From Pseudomonas vanderleydeniana (GTDB taxonomy: Bacteria > Pseudomonadota > Gammaproteobacteria > Pseudomonadales > Pseudomonadaceae), in the NCBI RefSeq assembly GCF_014268755.2, contig NZ_CP077093.1:1972001-2036000 (forward strand): DNA of 64,000 nucleotides, written 5' to 3'. Numbering within the stretch: position 1 is the first letter of the stretch; every line of letters starts with the position of its first letter. Below are positions 27,254-41,304 of the stretch, piece by piece. A program made the position numbers and the translations under genes. The notes below the pieces were generated by a model. That model saw only the letters and a program-made list of their open reading frames with translations. It was not told the DNA's origin and searched no databases.

Positions 27254-28317
27254 GCCGGGCGTTCTGGAATGGCAAGCGGGTCCTGCTCACCGGACATACC
27301 GGTTTCAAGGGCAGTTGGCTGGCGCTCTGGCTGCAGAGCCTGGGGGCCCAGGTCAGCGGCTTTGCCCTGGCACCGGCGACCGAGCCGAGCCTGTTCGAAC
27401 TGGCGCGGGTCGGCGAGGGCATGGACGATCGTCGTGGCGACCTGCGTGACCTCGGCGCGCTACTGGAGCTGATCGCCGAAACCGAGCCGGAGATCGTCCT
27501 GCACCTGGCGGCCCAGCCGCTGGTGCGCGAGGCCTATCGTGATCCGCTCGGCACGTATTCGAGCAACGTCATGGGCACGCTCAACCTGCTCGAGGCCATT
27601 CGCCAGGTCGGCGGTGTCAGCGCCTGTGTGCTGGTCACCACCGACAAGGTCTACGCCAACCAGGAATGGCCCTGGCCGTATCGCGAAAACGAAGCGCTTG
27701 GTGGTCATGATCCCTACAGCAGCAGCAAGGCCTGCTGCGAGTTGCTGGCCCAGTCCTACGTGGCGTCCTTTTTCCCGCCCGAGCGCTATGACGTGCATGG
27801 CCTGGCGGTGGCAACCGCGCGGGCCGGCAACGTGCTCGGTGGTGGCGATTTCTCGCCGGAGCGACTGATCCCCGACGTGCTTCGCGCCTGGTCGGCGGGG
27901 GAACCGGTGACCCTGCGTTATCCACAGGCCGTGCGACCCTGGCAGCATGCGCTGGAACCGCTGGCCGGCTACCTGCAGCTGGCCGCGGCGCTGTATGAGC
28001 GTGGTCCGGACCTGGCGGGTGCGTGGAACTTCGGGCCGGGTGAAGACGACATGTGCAGCGTTGGTGAAGTGGTAGCACGGCTGGCCACGCGTTGGCCGCA
28101 GGCTCCCGGCCTGCGTGTCGAGCCGAGCGAACTGCATGAGGCCGGGCTGCTGCGCCTGGACAGCAGTCGTGCCCGGCAACTGCTTGGTTGGCAACCGCGC
28201 TGGTCGTTGCAGCAGTGCCTGGAGCAGACCCTCGACTGGCACCTGGCCTGGCAGGCAAGCGCCGACATGCGCGCGATGACCCTGGCCCAGCTGGACCTCT
28301 ACCGGGAGGCGCTGTGA
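27235..28317 (+). CDS. rfbG: CDP-glucose 4,6-dehydratase
   Basis: A 360-residue short-chain dehydrogenase/reductase-type dehydratase that converts CDP-glucose to CDP-4-keto-6-deoxyglucose with bound NAD. Rossmann motif [10 protein letters not shown] near residue 19, [15 protein letters not shown] near residue 89, [15 protein letters not shown] near residue 138, and the catalytic YxxxK in [17 protein letters not shown]. The length matches the RfbG/DdhB family. Translation is coupled on both sides: it overlaps rfbF by 19 bp and its TGA sits inside the GTGA start of the next gene. Confidence 0.95.
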   Translation: MEAVGLSRAFWNGKRVLLTGHTGFKGSWLALWLQSLGAQVSGFALAPATEPSLFELARVGEGMDDRRGDLRDLGALLELIAETEPEIVLHLAAQPLVREAYRDPLGTYSSNVMGTLNLLEAIRQVGGVSACVLVTTDKVYANQEWPWPYRENEALGGHDPYSSSKACCELLAQSYVASFFPPERYDVHGLAVATARAGNVLGGGDFSPERLIPDVLRAWSAGEPVTLRYPQAVRPWQHALEPLAGYLQLAAALYERGPDLAGAWNFGPGEDDMCSVGEVVARLATRWPQAPGLRVEPSELHEAGLLRLDSSRARQLLGWQPRWSLQQCLEQTLDWHLAWQASADMRAMTLAQLDLYREAL

Positions 28318-28874
28318 GCGAATTCCAGATCCAGGCCCTGCCTCTGGCGGGACTGTTCAACGTGCAGCACAAACGCCACGCCGATCAGCGCGGGCAGTTT
28401 TCCCGGTTGTTCTGCGAAGGCAGCCTGGATGCCTTTGGCGAGCCTTTTCACATCCGCCAGATCAACCATTCCTGCACCCGCGAACGCGGTAGCGTGCGCG
28501 GCCTGCATTACCAGAATGCGCAGGCCCCGGAGGCCAAGCTGATCACCTGCCTGCGCGGCGAGGTCTGGGACGTCGCGGTGGACCTGCGGCCGGACTCGCC
28601 GACCTTCCTGCAGTGGCACGCCGAACACCTGTGTGCCGGAGATGGCCGCAGCCTGCTGCTGTCGGCCGGTTTCGCCCACGGCTTCCAGGCCCTGAGCGAT
28701 GACGCCGAATTGCTCTATCTGCACAGCGCCGACTACACGCCGCAGAGCGAGGGTGGGTTATCGGTGCTCGATCCGCGCCTGGCGATCACCTGGCCGGAAG
28801 CTGTCAAAAATCTGTCGGCCAGGGATGCCAGCCATCCGCTGCTCGATGCATCTTTTCCTGGAGTGCGCCTATGA
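28314..28874 (+). CDS. RmlC/RfbC-like deoxyhexose epimerase (cupin)
   Basis: A 186-residue protein of the dTDP-4-dehydrorhamnose 3,5-epimerase family, a cupin-fold enzyme. GSVRGLHYQNAQAPEAKLIT near residue 60 contains the catalytic His region, and LLLSAGFAHGFQALSDDAEL near residue 118 is the second signature. In this operon the substrate should be CDP-4-keto-6-deoxyglucose or its C-methylated form. Whether it epimerises C3, C5 or both cannot be told from sequence alone. GTG 28314 start, overlapping the rfbG stop; its end overlaps the next start (ATGA). Confidence 0.88.
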   Translation: MSEFQIQALPLAGLFNVQHKRHADQRGQFSRLFCEGSLDAFGEPFHIRQINHSCTRERGSVRGLHYQNAQAPEAKLITCLRGEVWDVAVDLRPDSPTFLQWHAEHLCAGDGRSLLLSAGFAHGFQALSDDAELLYLHSADYTPQSEGGLSVLDPRLAITWPEAVKNLSARDASHPLLDASFPGVRL

Positions 28875-30097
28875 ATTGCCGAGGTTGCGGCACCCCCCTG
28901 GTCCTGCCGTTGATCGATCTCGGCACATCGCCGCCGTCCAACGCCTACCTGCGTGCCGACCAGTTGGAGCAGGCGGAAGCCTGGGTACCGCTGAAGGTTG
29001 CGGTGTGCCAGGACTGCTGGCTGGTACAGACCGAGGACTACACTCGCGCCGACACACTGTTCGATGCCGACTACGCCTATTTCAGCTCGTTCTCCAGCAC
29101 CTGGCTGGCTCATGCCGAGCGTTACGTGGCCGAGATGGTCGAGCGTTTCGGTCTGACCGGTGACAGCCGGGTGGTGGAAGTGGCGGCCAACGATGGCTAT
29201 CTGCTGCAGTATGTGGCCGGCCGCGGCATTCCGTGCCTGGGTGTCGAGCCGACCCGCAGCACCGCCCAGGCGGCGCGGGACAAGGGCCTGGAAATCCGCG
29301 AGCTGTTCTTCGGTCGGGATACTGCCTTGCAACTGCGCGATGAGGGCTGGGCCGCCGACCTGATGGCGGCCAACAACGTGCTGGCCCATGTCCCGGACAT
29401 CAACGACTTCCTCCAGGGTTTCGCGACGTTGCTCAAACCAACGGGCGTGGCGACCTTCGAGTTCCCGCACCTGTTGGCACTGATGGCCGGGCACCAGTTC
29501 GATACCCTCTACCACGAACACTACTCCTACCTGTCACTGACCGCCGTGCAGGCACTCTGCGAGCGCAACGGCCTGGAGATCTTCGACGTCGGCGGCCTGC
29601 CGACCCACGGCGGCTCGTTGCGGGTATTCGTGCAACGCGCCGACGGTGAGCGGCGTGCCGTGCTGCCGGTGGTGCGCCAGGTGCTGGAAGCCGAACTGGC
29701 CGCCGGGGTGAAGACCCCGGCGTTCTACGCGACCCTGGCACCTGCTGCCGAGCGCATCAAGCACGACCTGCTGCGCTTCCTGCTCAAGGCCAAGGCCGAG
29801 GGCAAGCGAGTGGTTGGCTATGGCGCGGCGGCCAAGGGCAATACCCTGCTCAATTACGCCGGGGTGCGTTCGGACCTGCTGGCCTGGGTCGCCGATGCCA
29901 ACCCGCACAAGCAGGGCAAGTTCCTGCCAGGCAGCCGGATTCCGGTGGTTTCGCCGGAGCGTATTGCCGCGGAGAAACCGGACTATGTGCTGGTGCTGCC
30001 GTGGAACCTGTTGCAGGAAGTCAGCCAGCAGCAGGTCGTTGTGCGCGAATGGGGCGGTCGCTTTGTCGTCGCGGTCCCCGAGTTGACCGTCCTGTGA
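28871..30097 (+). CDS. sugar C-methyltransferase (TylC3/NovU type)
   Basis: A 408-residue SAM-dependent methyltransferase with three parts: an N-terminal zinc-binding domain (CRGCG at residues 3-7 and CQDCW near 49), a SAM-binding domain (VVEVAANDGYLLQYVAGRGI near residue 101), and a C-terminal Rossmann-like domain (GYGAAAKGNTLLNYAG near residue 316). This architecture is that of enzymes adding a methyl group to carbon 3 (sometimes 5) of NDP-4-keto-6-deoxyhexoses, such as TylC3 in mycarose and NovU in noviose synthesis. Placed between epimerase and reductase, it predicts a branched C-methyl deoxyhexose. The methylated position is inference. Confidence 0.88.
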   Translation: MNCRGCGTPLVLPLIDLGTSPPSNAYLRADQLEQAEAWVPLKVAVCQDCWLVQTEDYTRADTLFDADYAYFSSFSSTWLAHAERYVAEMVERFGLTGDSRVVEVAANDGYLLQYVAGRGIPCLGVEPTRSTAQAARDKGLEIRELFFGRDTALQLRDEGWAADLMAANNVLAHVPDINDFLQGFATLLKPTGVATFEFPHLLALMAGHQFDTLYHEHYSYLSLTAVQALCERNGLEIFDVGGLPTHGGSLRVFVQRADGERRAVLPVVRQVLEAELAAGVKTPAFYATLAPAAERIKHDLLRFLLKAKAEGKRVVGYGAAAKGNTLLNYAGVRSDLLAWVADANPHKQGKFLPGSRIPVVSPERIAAEKPDYVLVLPWNLLQEVSQQQVVVREWGGRFVVAVPELTVL

Positions 30098-30960
30098 GCG
30101 GCCTGAAGGTATTGGTCACGGGGGCCACCGGTTTCGTTGGGCGTCACCTGGTCGCAGCGCTGCTGGAGCGCGGACACTCGGTGCGCGCGGTCGCACGCAA
30201 TGTGCAGTCGGCTCGCCAGTTGCCGTGGTTCGATGACGTTGAATTCGTCGCAGCCGACGTACACGCCGAGCACCTTGACCTGGCCGGCTTGACGGCGGGC
30301 GTCGACGTGCTGGTGCACCTGGCCTGGCCGGGCCTGCCGAACTACCAGGCACTGTTCCACTTCGAACACAACCTGTTCGCCGACTACCGATTCATCAAGC
30401 GGGCGGTCGAGGCGGGCGTGACCCAGGTGCTGGTCACCGGTACCTGTTTCGAGTACGGCATGCAGAGCGGTCCGCTGAGCGAGACGGCGACCCCGCAGCC
30501 GAGCAACCCCTACGGCCTGGCGAAGAATACCTTGCGCGTATTTCTTGAGACGCTGCGCCAGCAACTGCCATTCAACCTGCAGTGGGCGCGGCTGTTCTAC
30601 CTGTATGGCGAGGGGCAGAACCCCAACAGCCTGCTGGCCAGCCTGGACCGGGCCATCGATGCCGGCGCCGAACGTTTCGATATGTCGGCGGGGGAACAAC
30701 TGCGTGATTACCTGCCGATCGAGGCTGCTGCCGAGTACCTGGCGCGACTGCTGGAGCTGCGGGATTTTAGCGGCGTGGTCAACTGTGCCAGTGGCCGACC
30801 GATAGCGGTCAGGACTCTGGTCGAACAACGCCTGCGCGAGCGCGGCGCGTCGATCGCCCTTAACCTGGGGCATTACGGTTATCCCAGCCACGAGCCCATG
30901 GCGTTCTGGGGCGTGACACAGCGGCTGCAGCAGTTGCTGGGAGCAGAACATGGCGTATGA
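30094..30960 (+). CDS. NAD-dependent epimerase/dehydratase family sugar reductase
   Basis: A 288-residue extended short-chain dehydrogenase. Rossmann motif VLVTGATGFVGRHLVAALLE at residues 6-25; catalytic YxxxK in NPYGLAKNTL near residue 139; a RLFYLYGEGQNP segment follows. As the last enzyme of the CDP-sugar module it is the best candidate for the 4-ketoreductase that finishes the sugar, though this fold also includes epimerases. GTG 30094 start, coupled with the preceding stop (GTGA). It is followed by a 97-bp gap before the second glycosyltransferase. Confidence 0.85.
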   Translation: MSGLKVLVTGATGFVGRHLVAALLERGHSVRAVARNVQSARQLPWFDDVEFVAADVHAEHLDLAGLTAGVDVLVHLAWPGLPNYQALFHFEHNLFADYRFIKRAVEAGVTQVLVTGTCFEYGMQSGPLSETATPQPSNPYGLAKNTLRVFLETLRQQLPFNLQWARLFYLYGEGQNPNSLLASLDRAIDAGAERFDMSAGEQLRDYLPIEAAAEYLARLLELRDFSGVVNCASGRPIAVRTLVEQRLRERGASIALNLGHYGYPSHEPMAFWGVTQRLQQLLGAEHGV

Positions 30961-31057
30961 ATTGAATCGGGCAGGTGACCTGCCGGTGTGTGCTGTGCCG
31001 GGGAGGGGCGACACCGCCTCGGGTTCATCGATCGAATTGGCAGTTTGGGGATAGGTT

Positions 31058-36186
<5,129 letters not shown>

Positions 36187-36194
<8 letters not shown>

Positions 36195-36807
36195 ACTGAG
36201 TGAGCAAGAGCACTTCTGGCGTGGCGAGTTCGGCGACCAGTACGTGGGGCGCAACCAGGGGCAGGCGCTGGTCGCCGCCAACCTGGCGCTGTTCGCCAAG
36301 GCGCTGGCCCGCACCACCCGCCTCGAAAACCTGCTGGAACTGGGTACCAATACCGGCAACAACCTGCAGGCATTGCACCAGTTGCTGCCCGGCTGCCAGC
36401 TGCAGGGGGTGGAAATCAACGCCAAGGCCTGCGAGCAGGCCAACGCGCTGGGCATCGCCCAGGTCTGGCACGGCTCGTTGTTCGATTACCCGCGCGAGCG
36501 TCGCTTCGACCTGACGCTGAGCAAGGGGGTGCTGATCCATCTGGCACCCGAACTGCTGTCGGCAGCCTACGAGCAGCTCTATCAATTGAGCGGACGCTAC
36601 ATCCTGCTGGCCGAGTACTACAACCCGGTGCCGGTCGAGGTGTCCTATCGGGGCAACAGCGGCAAGCTGTTCAAGCGTGATTTCGCCGGCGAGATGCTGG
36701 ATCGCTACGACGACCTGCAGTTGCTCGACTACGGTTTCGGCTATCACCGCGATCGGCAGTTTCCTATCGATGACGTGAACTGGTTCCTGCTGGAAAAACG
36801 CTCTTGA
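36187..36807 (+). CDS. pseudaminic acid biosynthesis-associated methylase
   Basis: A 206-residue SAM-dependent methyltransferase. NLLELGTNTGNNLQALHQLL near residue 49 is the SAM motif; the N-terminal EQEHFWRGEFGDQYVGRNQG and the C-terminal YGFGYHRDRQFPIDDVNWFL are characteristic of the TIGR03587 methylases found inside pse operons. What they methylate is not known; a nonulosonic acid or its precursor is the usual proposal. Overlaps pseC by 8 bp and pseF by 4 bp. Confidence 0.88.
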
Positions 36808-37514
36808 GTGCGGTCGCGATCATTCCGGCGCGGGGCGGCAGCAAGCGGATCCCGCGCAAGAACCTCAAGCTGTTCCATGGCGAGCCGATGATCGCGCGCT
36901 CGATCCGGCTGGCGCTGGGCTGCGGCCTGTTCGAGCAGGTGGTGGTCAGTACCGATGACGCGCAGATCGCCGAGGTGGCGCGAGAGCAGGGGGCCCGGGT
37001 GCCGTTCCTGCGTCCGGCGGCGTTGGCCGATGATTTCACCGGCACTGCGGCCGTGATCGCACATGCCGTCGAGGCCCTGGCGCAGCAAGGGCAGACCTTC
37101 GACTACGCCTGCTGCATCTACGCCACGGCGCCGCTGTTGCAAGCGCGTTTCCTGCGTGAAGGGTTCGAGACGCTGGAGCGGCATCCCGAACGCTCCTTCG
37201 CGTTTTCCGTCTGTGAGTTCGGTTTTCCGATCCAGCGGGCCTTGACCCTGACCGGGGATGGGGCGCTGACCGCGCTCTATCCGGAGCATCGTCAGACCCG
37301 CTCACAGGACCTGCCTCCGGCTTTCCAGGACGCCGGACAGTTCTACTGGGGGCGCAGCGCCGCCTGGTTGCGTGGCGATGTGCTGTTTTCCGAGAGCAGT
37401 CTGCCGGTCCTGCTGCCGCGCCATCTGGTCCAGGATATCGATACGCCAGAGGATTGGCTCCGGGCGGAGTACCTGTACTCGGCCTTGCAGGCCGCAGGGG
37501 AGTTGCAGTCGTGA
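36804..37514 (+). CDS. pseF: pseudaminic acid cytidylyltransferase
   Basis: A 236-residue CMP-sugar synthetase that activates pseudaminic acid with CTP. AIIPARGGSKRIPRKNLKLF at residue 5 is the cytidylyltransferase signature, followed by VVVSTDDAQIAEVA and RSQDLPPAFQDAGQFYWGRS. TTG at 36804 is the start, sharing bases with the stop of the methylase gene (TTGA overlap), so translation is coupled. Its GTGA junction with the next gene continues the operon. Confidence 0.95.
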   Translation: MSAVAIIPARGGSKRIPRKNLKLFHGEPMIARSIRLALGCGLFEQVVVSTDDAQIAEVAREQGARVPFLRPAALADDFTGTAAVIAHAVEALAQQGQTFDYACCIYATAPLLQARFLREGFETLERHPERSFAFSVCEFGFPIQRALTLTGDGALTALYPEHRQTRSQDLPPAFQDAGQFYWGRSAAWLRGDVLFSESSLPVLLPRHLVQDIDTPEDWLRAEYLYSALQAAGELQS

Positions 37515-39016
37515 GAGTGCTGTTTCGGGCTGACGCTTCGGCCGCCATCGGCAGCGGGCATGTGGCCCGTTGCCTGACGCTGGCTGCGATCCTGCGTGCC
37601 AGCGGTGCCGAAGTGGTGTTCGCCTGCCGGGAGCTGCCAGGCAATGCCTTGGCCCGCCTGGCCGCGGATGGTTGGCCCTGCCTGGCCTTGCCCAATGCCT
37701 ATCCGGGTGAGGAGTCCGCACTGGGGATCGAGGCCCCCTTGCCCTGGCAGGCCGATATCGAGGCCCTGGAGCGCTGTCTGGCGGTCGAGCCCGGGTTCGA
37801 CTGGATCGTTGTCGATCACTATGCCCTCGATCATCGCTGGCAGGCCGCTGCGCGGCGCTGGGGACGACGGATCGCGGCGATCGACGACCTGAACAACCGC
37901 CAGCATGCGGTCGATATCCTTTTCGACCAGAACTTCACTGCCCGTGACCCTGAATATGCCGGGCGTGCCCTGACGCCCTGCCGGCAGTTGCTCGGCCCAC
38001 GCTATGCGCTGATTCGCGACGAGTTCCGTCGTCCAGCCGTACCGATCAAGGCCCGGGCGCAGCGGGTGCTGGTGAATTTTGGTGGGCTCGATGGCGTCGG
38101 GGAAACCTGGAAGGCCATGCAGGCCCTGGTGGATTTTCAGGATCTGCAGGTGGACTTCGTCGCCGGCACGGCCAACCCGCGCCTGGCGCAGTTGCAGGCG
38201 ATGGCCGCGGATCGTCCGTCCTGGCGGGTGCAGACCTTCGTCAAGGATTTTGCCGAACTGATGGCCGGCGCTGATCTGTTCATCGGTGCCGGTGGCGGCA
38301 CCAGTTGGGAGCGCGCCGCGCTGGGGCTGCCGACCCTGTGCATAGCGGTGGCCGAGAACCAGCAGGCCAACGCCGAACGACTGGCGGCGGCGGGGGCGCA
38401 TGTCTACCTCGGCACCAGCCAGGCGGTGGATGTCGCTCAGTTGAAGCAGGCGGTGGGTTTCGTGCTGGGCAATGTGGGTCTGCGCCGCAGCCTGGCCGAG
38501 CGTTCGCGCAGCCTGGTCGACGGGCTCGGCGCCCGGCGTTTCGCCGTCGCCTTGTTGGGCGCCAGCCTCGATGTGCGAAGGGTGACGCCGCAGGATTCAC
38601 CGTTGTTGTTTGACGGTCGCAATCACGTGGCGGTGCGTCGTGCCTCGCTGAACAGCGCGCCGATTGACTGGGTGTCGCACCAGGCCTGGCTGGCAGCGAA
38701 ACTGCAGGATCGCGATTGCCTGCTGCTGGTCGCCGAAGCGGCGGACGGCCCGGTGGGCGTGCTGCGCTATGATCGCGCGGCCGAGCGCGCCGAGGTTTCG
38801 CTGTATCTGTTTGCCGAGCGCATGGGATTGGGCTGGGGCAGGGCGCTGTTGACGCGTGGCGAACGGGCCTTGCGCGAGTATTGGCCGCAAGTCACGGGGA
38901 TTGACGCCCGGGTGCTGCCGGATAATCCGGCTTCGATCGAATTGTTCCGTAACAGCGGTTATGTCCAGTCGGCCAGCCGTTTCGAGCGTGTAGTGAAGGA
39001 TCAGGTCCATGACTAG
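37511..39016 (+). CDS. pseG: fused UDP-sugar hydrolase PseG and GNAT acetyltransferase PseH
   Basis: A 501-residue fusion. Residues 1-355 are PseG, which removes UDP from UDP-2,4-diacetamido-2,4,6-trideoxy-beta-L-altropyranose: VLFRADASAAIGSGHVARCL at residue 3 and FIGAGGGTSWERAALGLPTL near residue 258 are its GT-B-like motifs. Residues from about 375 to 501 are a GNAT domain (VRRASLNSAPIDWVSHQAWL, GLGWGRALLTRGERAL, NPASIELFRNSGY) matching PseH, the acetyltransferase acting one step earlier. No separate pseH exists in the window, so the fusion completes the pathway. GTG 37511 start; overlaps pseI by 8 bp. Confidence 0.92.
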   Translation: MRVLFRADASAAIGSGHVARCLTLAAILRASGAEVVFACRELPGNALARLAADGWPCLALPNAYPGEESALGIEAPLPWQADIEALERCLAVEPGFDWIVVDHYALDHRWQAAARRWGRRIAAIDDLNNRQHAVDILFDQNFTARDPEYAGRALTPCRQLLGPRYALIRDEFRRPAVPIKARAQRVLVNFGGLDGVGETWKAMQALVDFQDLQVDFVAGTANPRLAQLQAMAADRPSWRVQTFVKDFAELMAGADLFIGAGGGTSWERAALGLPTLCIAVAENQQANAERLAAAGAHVYLGTSQAVDVAQLKQAVGFVLGNVGLRRSLAERSRSLVDGLGARRFAVALLGASLDVRRVTPQDSPLLFDGRNHVAVRRASLNSAPIDWVSHQAWLAAKLQDRDCLLLVAEAADGPVGVLRYDRAAERAEVSLYLFAERMGLGWGRALLTRGERALREYWPQVTGIDARVLPDNPASIELFRNSGYVQSASRFERVVKDQVHD

Positions 39017-40061
39017 TTTCAAGATCGGCCAGCGCGTGATTGGCCCGGATGCACCGCCGTTCGTCATTGCTGAAATGAGCGGCAACCACAACCAGTCGCT
39101 GGACGTCGCCTTGCAGATCGTCGAGGCAGCGGCCAAGGCTGGCGCCCATGCGTTGAAGTTGCAGACCTACACCGCCGACACCATGACCCTGGACCTGGCC
39201 GAGGGCGAGTTCTTCATCAAGGACCCGGGCAGCCTGTGGGCCGGTTCATCGCTCTATGAGCTCTACGAGAAGGCCCACACGCCCTGGGAGTGGCATGCGC
39301 CGATCTTCGCCCGGGCGAAAGAGCTGGGCATGCTGGCGTTCTCCACGCCTTTCGACGAGACGGCCGTGGATTTCCTCGAAAGCCTCGAGGTGCCGGCCTA
39401 CAAGATCGCCAGTTTTGAAAACACCGATCTGCCGTTGATTCGTCGGGTCGCCGCGACGGGCAAGCCGTTGATCATCTCCACCGGCATGGCCAGCGTTGCC
39501 GAGCTGGATGAAACGGTCCGTGCCGCGCGGGCGGCCGGTTGTCGCGACCTGGTGCTGCTCAAGTGCACCAGCACCTACCCGGCTTCGCCGCTCAACAGTC
39601 ATATACGCACCATTGCCCACCTGCAGCAGTTGTTCGGTTGCCAGGTGGGGTTGTCCGATCATTCCATGGGCGTTGGCGTCGCGGTGGCGGCGGTGGCCCT
39701 GGGCGCGACCGTGGTGGAGAAACACTTCACCCTCGATCGGGCCGCAGGTGGCGTGGACGCCAGCTTCTCCCTGGAGCCGGCCGAGCTGGCCAGCCTGGTG
39801 GTGGAGACCGAGCGGGCCTGGCAGGCGCTGGGCGAGGTGCGTTATGGCGCAACCGAGGCCGAGCGCAAATCCCTGGTCTATCGACGCTCGCTGTACGTGG
39901 TGGAGGACGTTGCCCCCGGCGAGCTGCTCACGGCGCGGAACGTGCGGGCGATCCGTCCCGGCCTGGGATTGGCGCCCAAACATATCGATGGTGTGCTGGG
40001 GCGCAAGGCCCGCATGCCCCTGAAACGCGGTACGCCCCTGGACTGGTCGTTGATCCAATAG
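39009..40061 (+). CDS. pseI: pseudaminic acid synthase
   Basis: A 350-residue NeuB-family synthase that condenses the 6-deoxy-altrose derivative with phosphoenolpyruvate to give pseudaminic acid. FVIAEMSGNHNQSLDVALQI near residue 18, KLQTYTADTMTLDL, and VGLSDHSMGVGVAVAAVALG near residue 213 match PseI; GNHNQS separates Pse/Leg-type synthases from sialic acid synthases, and AEGEFFI is a PseI-like detail. A C-terminal SAF (antifreeze-like) domain covers about residues 290-350. Last gene of the tightly overlapping pseBC-methylase-FGI run. Confidence 0.95.
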   Translation: MTSFKIGQRVIGPDAPPFVIAEMSGNHNQSLDVALQIVEAAAKAGAHALKLQTYTADTMTLDLAEGEFFIKDPGSLWAGSSLYELYEKAHTPWEWHAPIFARAKELGMLAFSTPFDETAVDFLESLEVPAYKIASFENTDLPLIRRVAATGKPLIISTGMASVAELDETVRAARAAGCRDLVLLKCTSTYPASPLNSHIRTIAHLQQLFGCQVGLSDHSMGVGVAVAAVALGATVVEKHFTLDRAAGGVDASFSLEPAELASLVVETERAWQALGEVRYGATEAERKSLVYRRSLYVVEDVAPGELLTARNVRAIRPGLGLAPKHIDGVLGRKARMPLKRGTPLDWSLIQ

Positions 40062-40303
40062 CCTCTTTGCTATCGATTCGGGCAAAATAGGCGTGACTTG
40101 TGAGTCATGACGCGCATCTTCACTGTATTGTATTTTCCGGGGATGCGGGCGCCTGAGCCTTTTCGGTTGGTGACAGCCCCTTCAGTCCGCCGTTTTCGCC
40201 CTGTTTTAACCCACGTGGCGGGGTGACGGAAAATCCCTGTTGATCGGCGCCCCTCGATGCCTGCGAGCGGCGATATTCAGCTGTTTATTATTGGGAATTC
40301 ATA

Positions 40304-41230
40304 ATGATTGGCATAAAAAGCATTGCCAGTTACGTGCCGACAGCCGGCGTGGACAACTACGCTCAGGGTGCCAAATTCGCCAAGGATGAAGAGTTCATCC
40401 TGGGCAAGATCGGTTCCGCCTTCCTGCCGCGCAAAGATGCCGGGCAGGAAACCTCGGACCTGTGTGTCGAAGCGGCGAATGCCTTGTTTGCCAGCAATCC
40501 GCAACTCAAGCGCGAGAGCATCGATGCGCTGATCGTCGTCACCCAGAACGGTGACGAGGAAGGCCTGCCGCATACCGCGGCGATCGTCCAGGACAAGCTC
40601 GGTCTGCCGACCCACGTGGCGGCGTTCGACATTTCCCTGGGCTGCTCCGGCTACGTCTATGGCATCTATGCCATGAAGGGCTTCATGGAGGCCGCAGGCC
40701 TGAAGAATGGCCTGCTGATCACCGCCGACCCGTATTCGAAGATCGTCGATCCGGAAGACCGCAACACCACCATGCTGTTCGGTGACGCCGCGACCGCGAC
40801 CTGGATGGGGGAGGACGCACCCTGGCAGTTGGGCAAGTCGAAGTTCGGTACCGACGGTTCCGGCGCGCCGCACCTGAAGGTCAGCGACGGGGTGTTCTTC
40901 ATGAACGGCCGCCAGGTGTTCAACTTCGCCCTGCTCAAGGTGCCGGCCCACCTGCATGAGTTGCTCGACGACTCGGGCCTGCAGCCGAGCGATATCGATG
41001 CCTTCTGCATCCACCAGGGCAGCGCGGCGATCGTCGATGCCGTGGCGCGGCGTTTCGAGGACAAGCCGGAGAAGTTCATCAAGGACATGACCGAGACCGG
41101 CAATACCGTGTCCTCGAGCATTCCCCTGCTGCTGGAAAAGCACGTGCTCAACTCGAGCTGGAAGCGCGTGGCCCTGAGTGGTTTCGGCGTTGGCCTGTCG
41201 TGGGGTTCGGCGATCATTCATCGCCCCTGA
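40304..41230 (+). CDS. ketoacyl-ACP synthase III-like enzyme of the glycosylation island
   Basis: A 308-residue thiolase-fold protein of the FabH class with an intact triad: Cys114 in DISLGCSGYVYG, His237 in CIHQGSAAIVD, and Asn267 in TGNTVSSSIPLLL. It is therefore expected to be catalytic. In the P. syringae flagellin glycosylation island a similar gene (orf3) follows the large glycosyltransferases, and the glycan carries a hydroxybutyryl group, so a role in making an acyl substituent is plausible but unproven. No acyl carrier protein gene is nearby. It has its own 242-bp upstream gap and an intrinsic terminator just after it. It is not the housekeeping fabH by context. Confidence 0.85.
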   Translation: MIGIKSIASYVPTAGVDNYAQGAKFAKDEEFILGKIGSAFLPRKDAGQETSDLCVEAANALFASNPQLKRESIDALIVVTQNGDEEGLPHTAAIVQDKLGLPTHVAAFDISLGCSGYVYGIYAMKGFMEAAGLKNGLLITADPYSKIVDPEDRNTTMLFGDAATATWMGEDAPWQLGKSKFGTDGSGAPHLKVSDGVFFMNGRQVFNFALLKVPAHLHELLDDSGLQPSDIDAFCIHQGSAAIVDAVARRFEDKPEKFIKDMTETGNTVSSSIPLLLEKHVLNSSWKRVALSGFGVGLSWGSAIIHRP

Positions 41231-41244
41231 TTGCACAGGGCTGC

Positions 41245-41287
41245 AAAATAGCGCTCCGGGTGAGTTAACCTTGAGCGCTATTTTTTT
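41245..41287 (+). terminator. intrinsic terminator between the KAS III-like gene and the Maf gene
   Basis: AAAATAGCGCTC (41245-41256) pairs perfectly with GAGCGCTATTTT (41273-41284), continuing into a seven-T run. It ends only 17 bp before the ATG of the Maf gene, leaving room for a ribosome binding site but not for a promoter. Confidence 0.88.
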
Positions 41288-41304
41288 GCGCGGAGCACGG
41301 CGGG

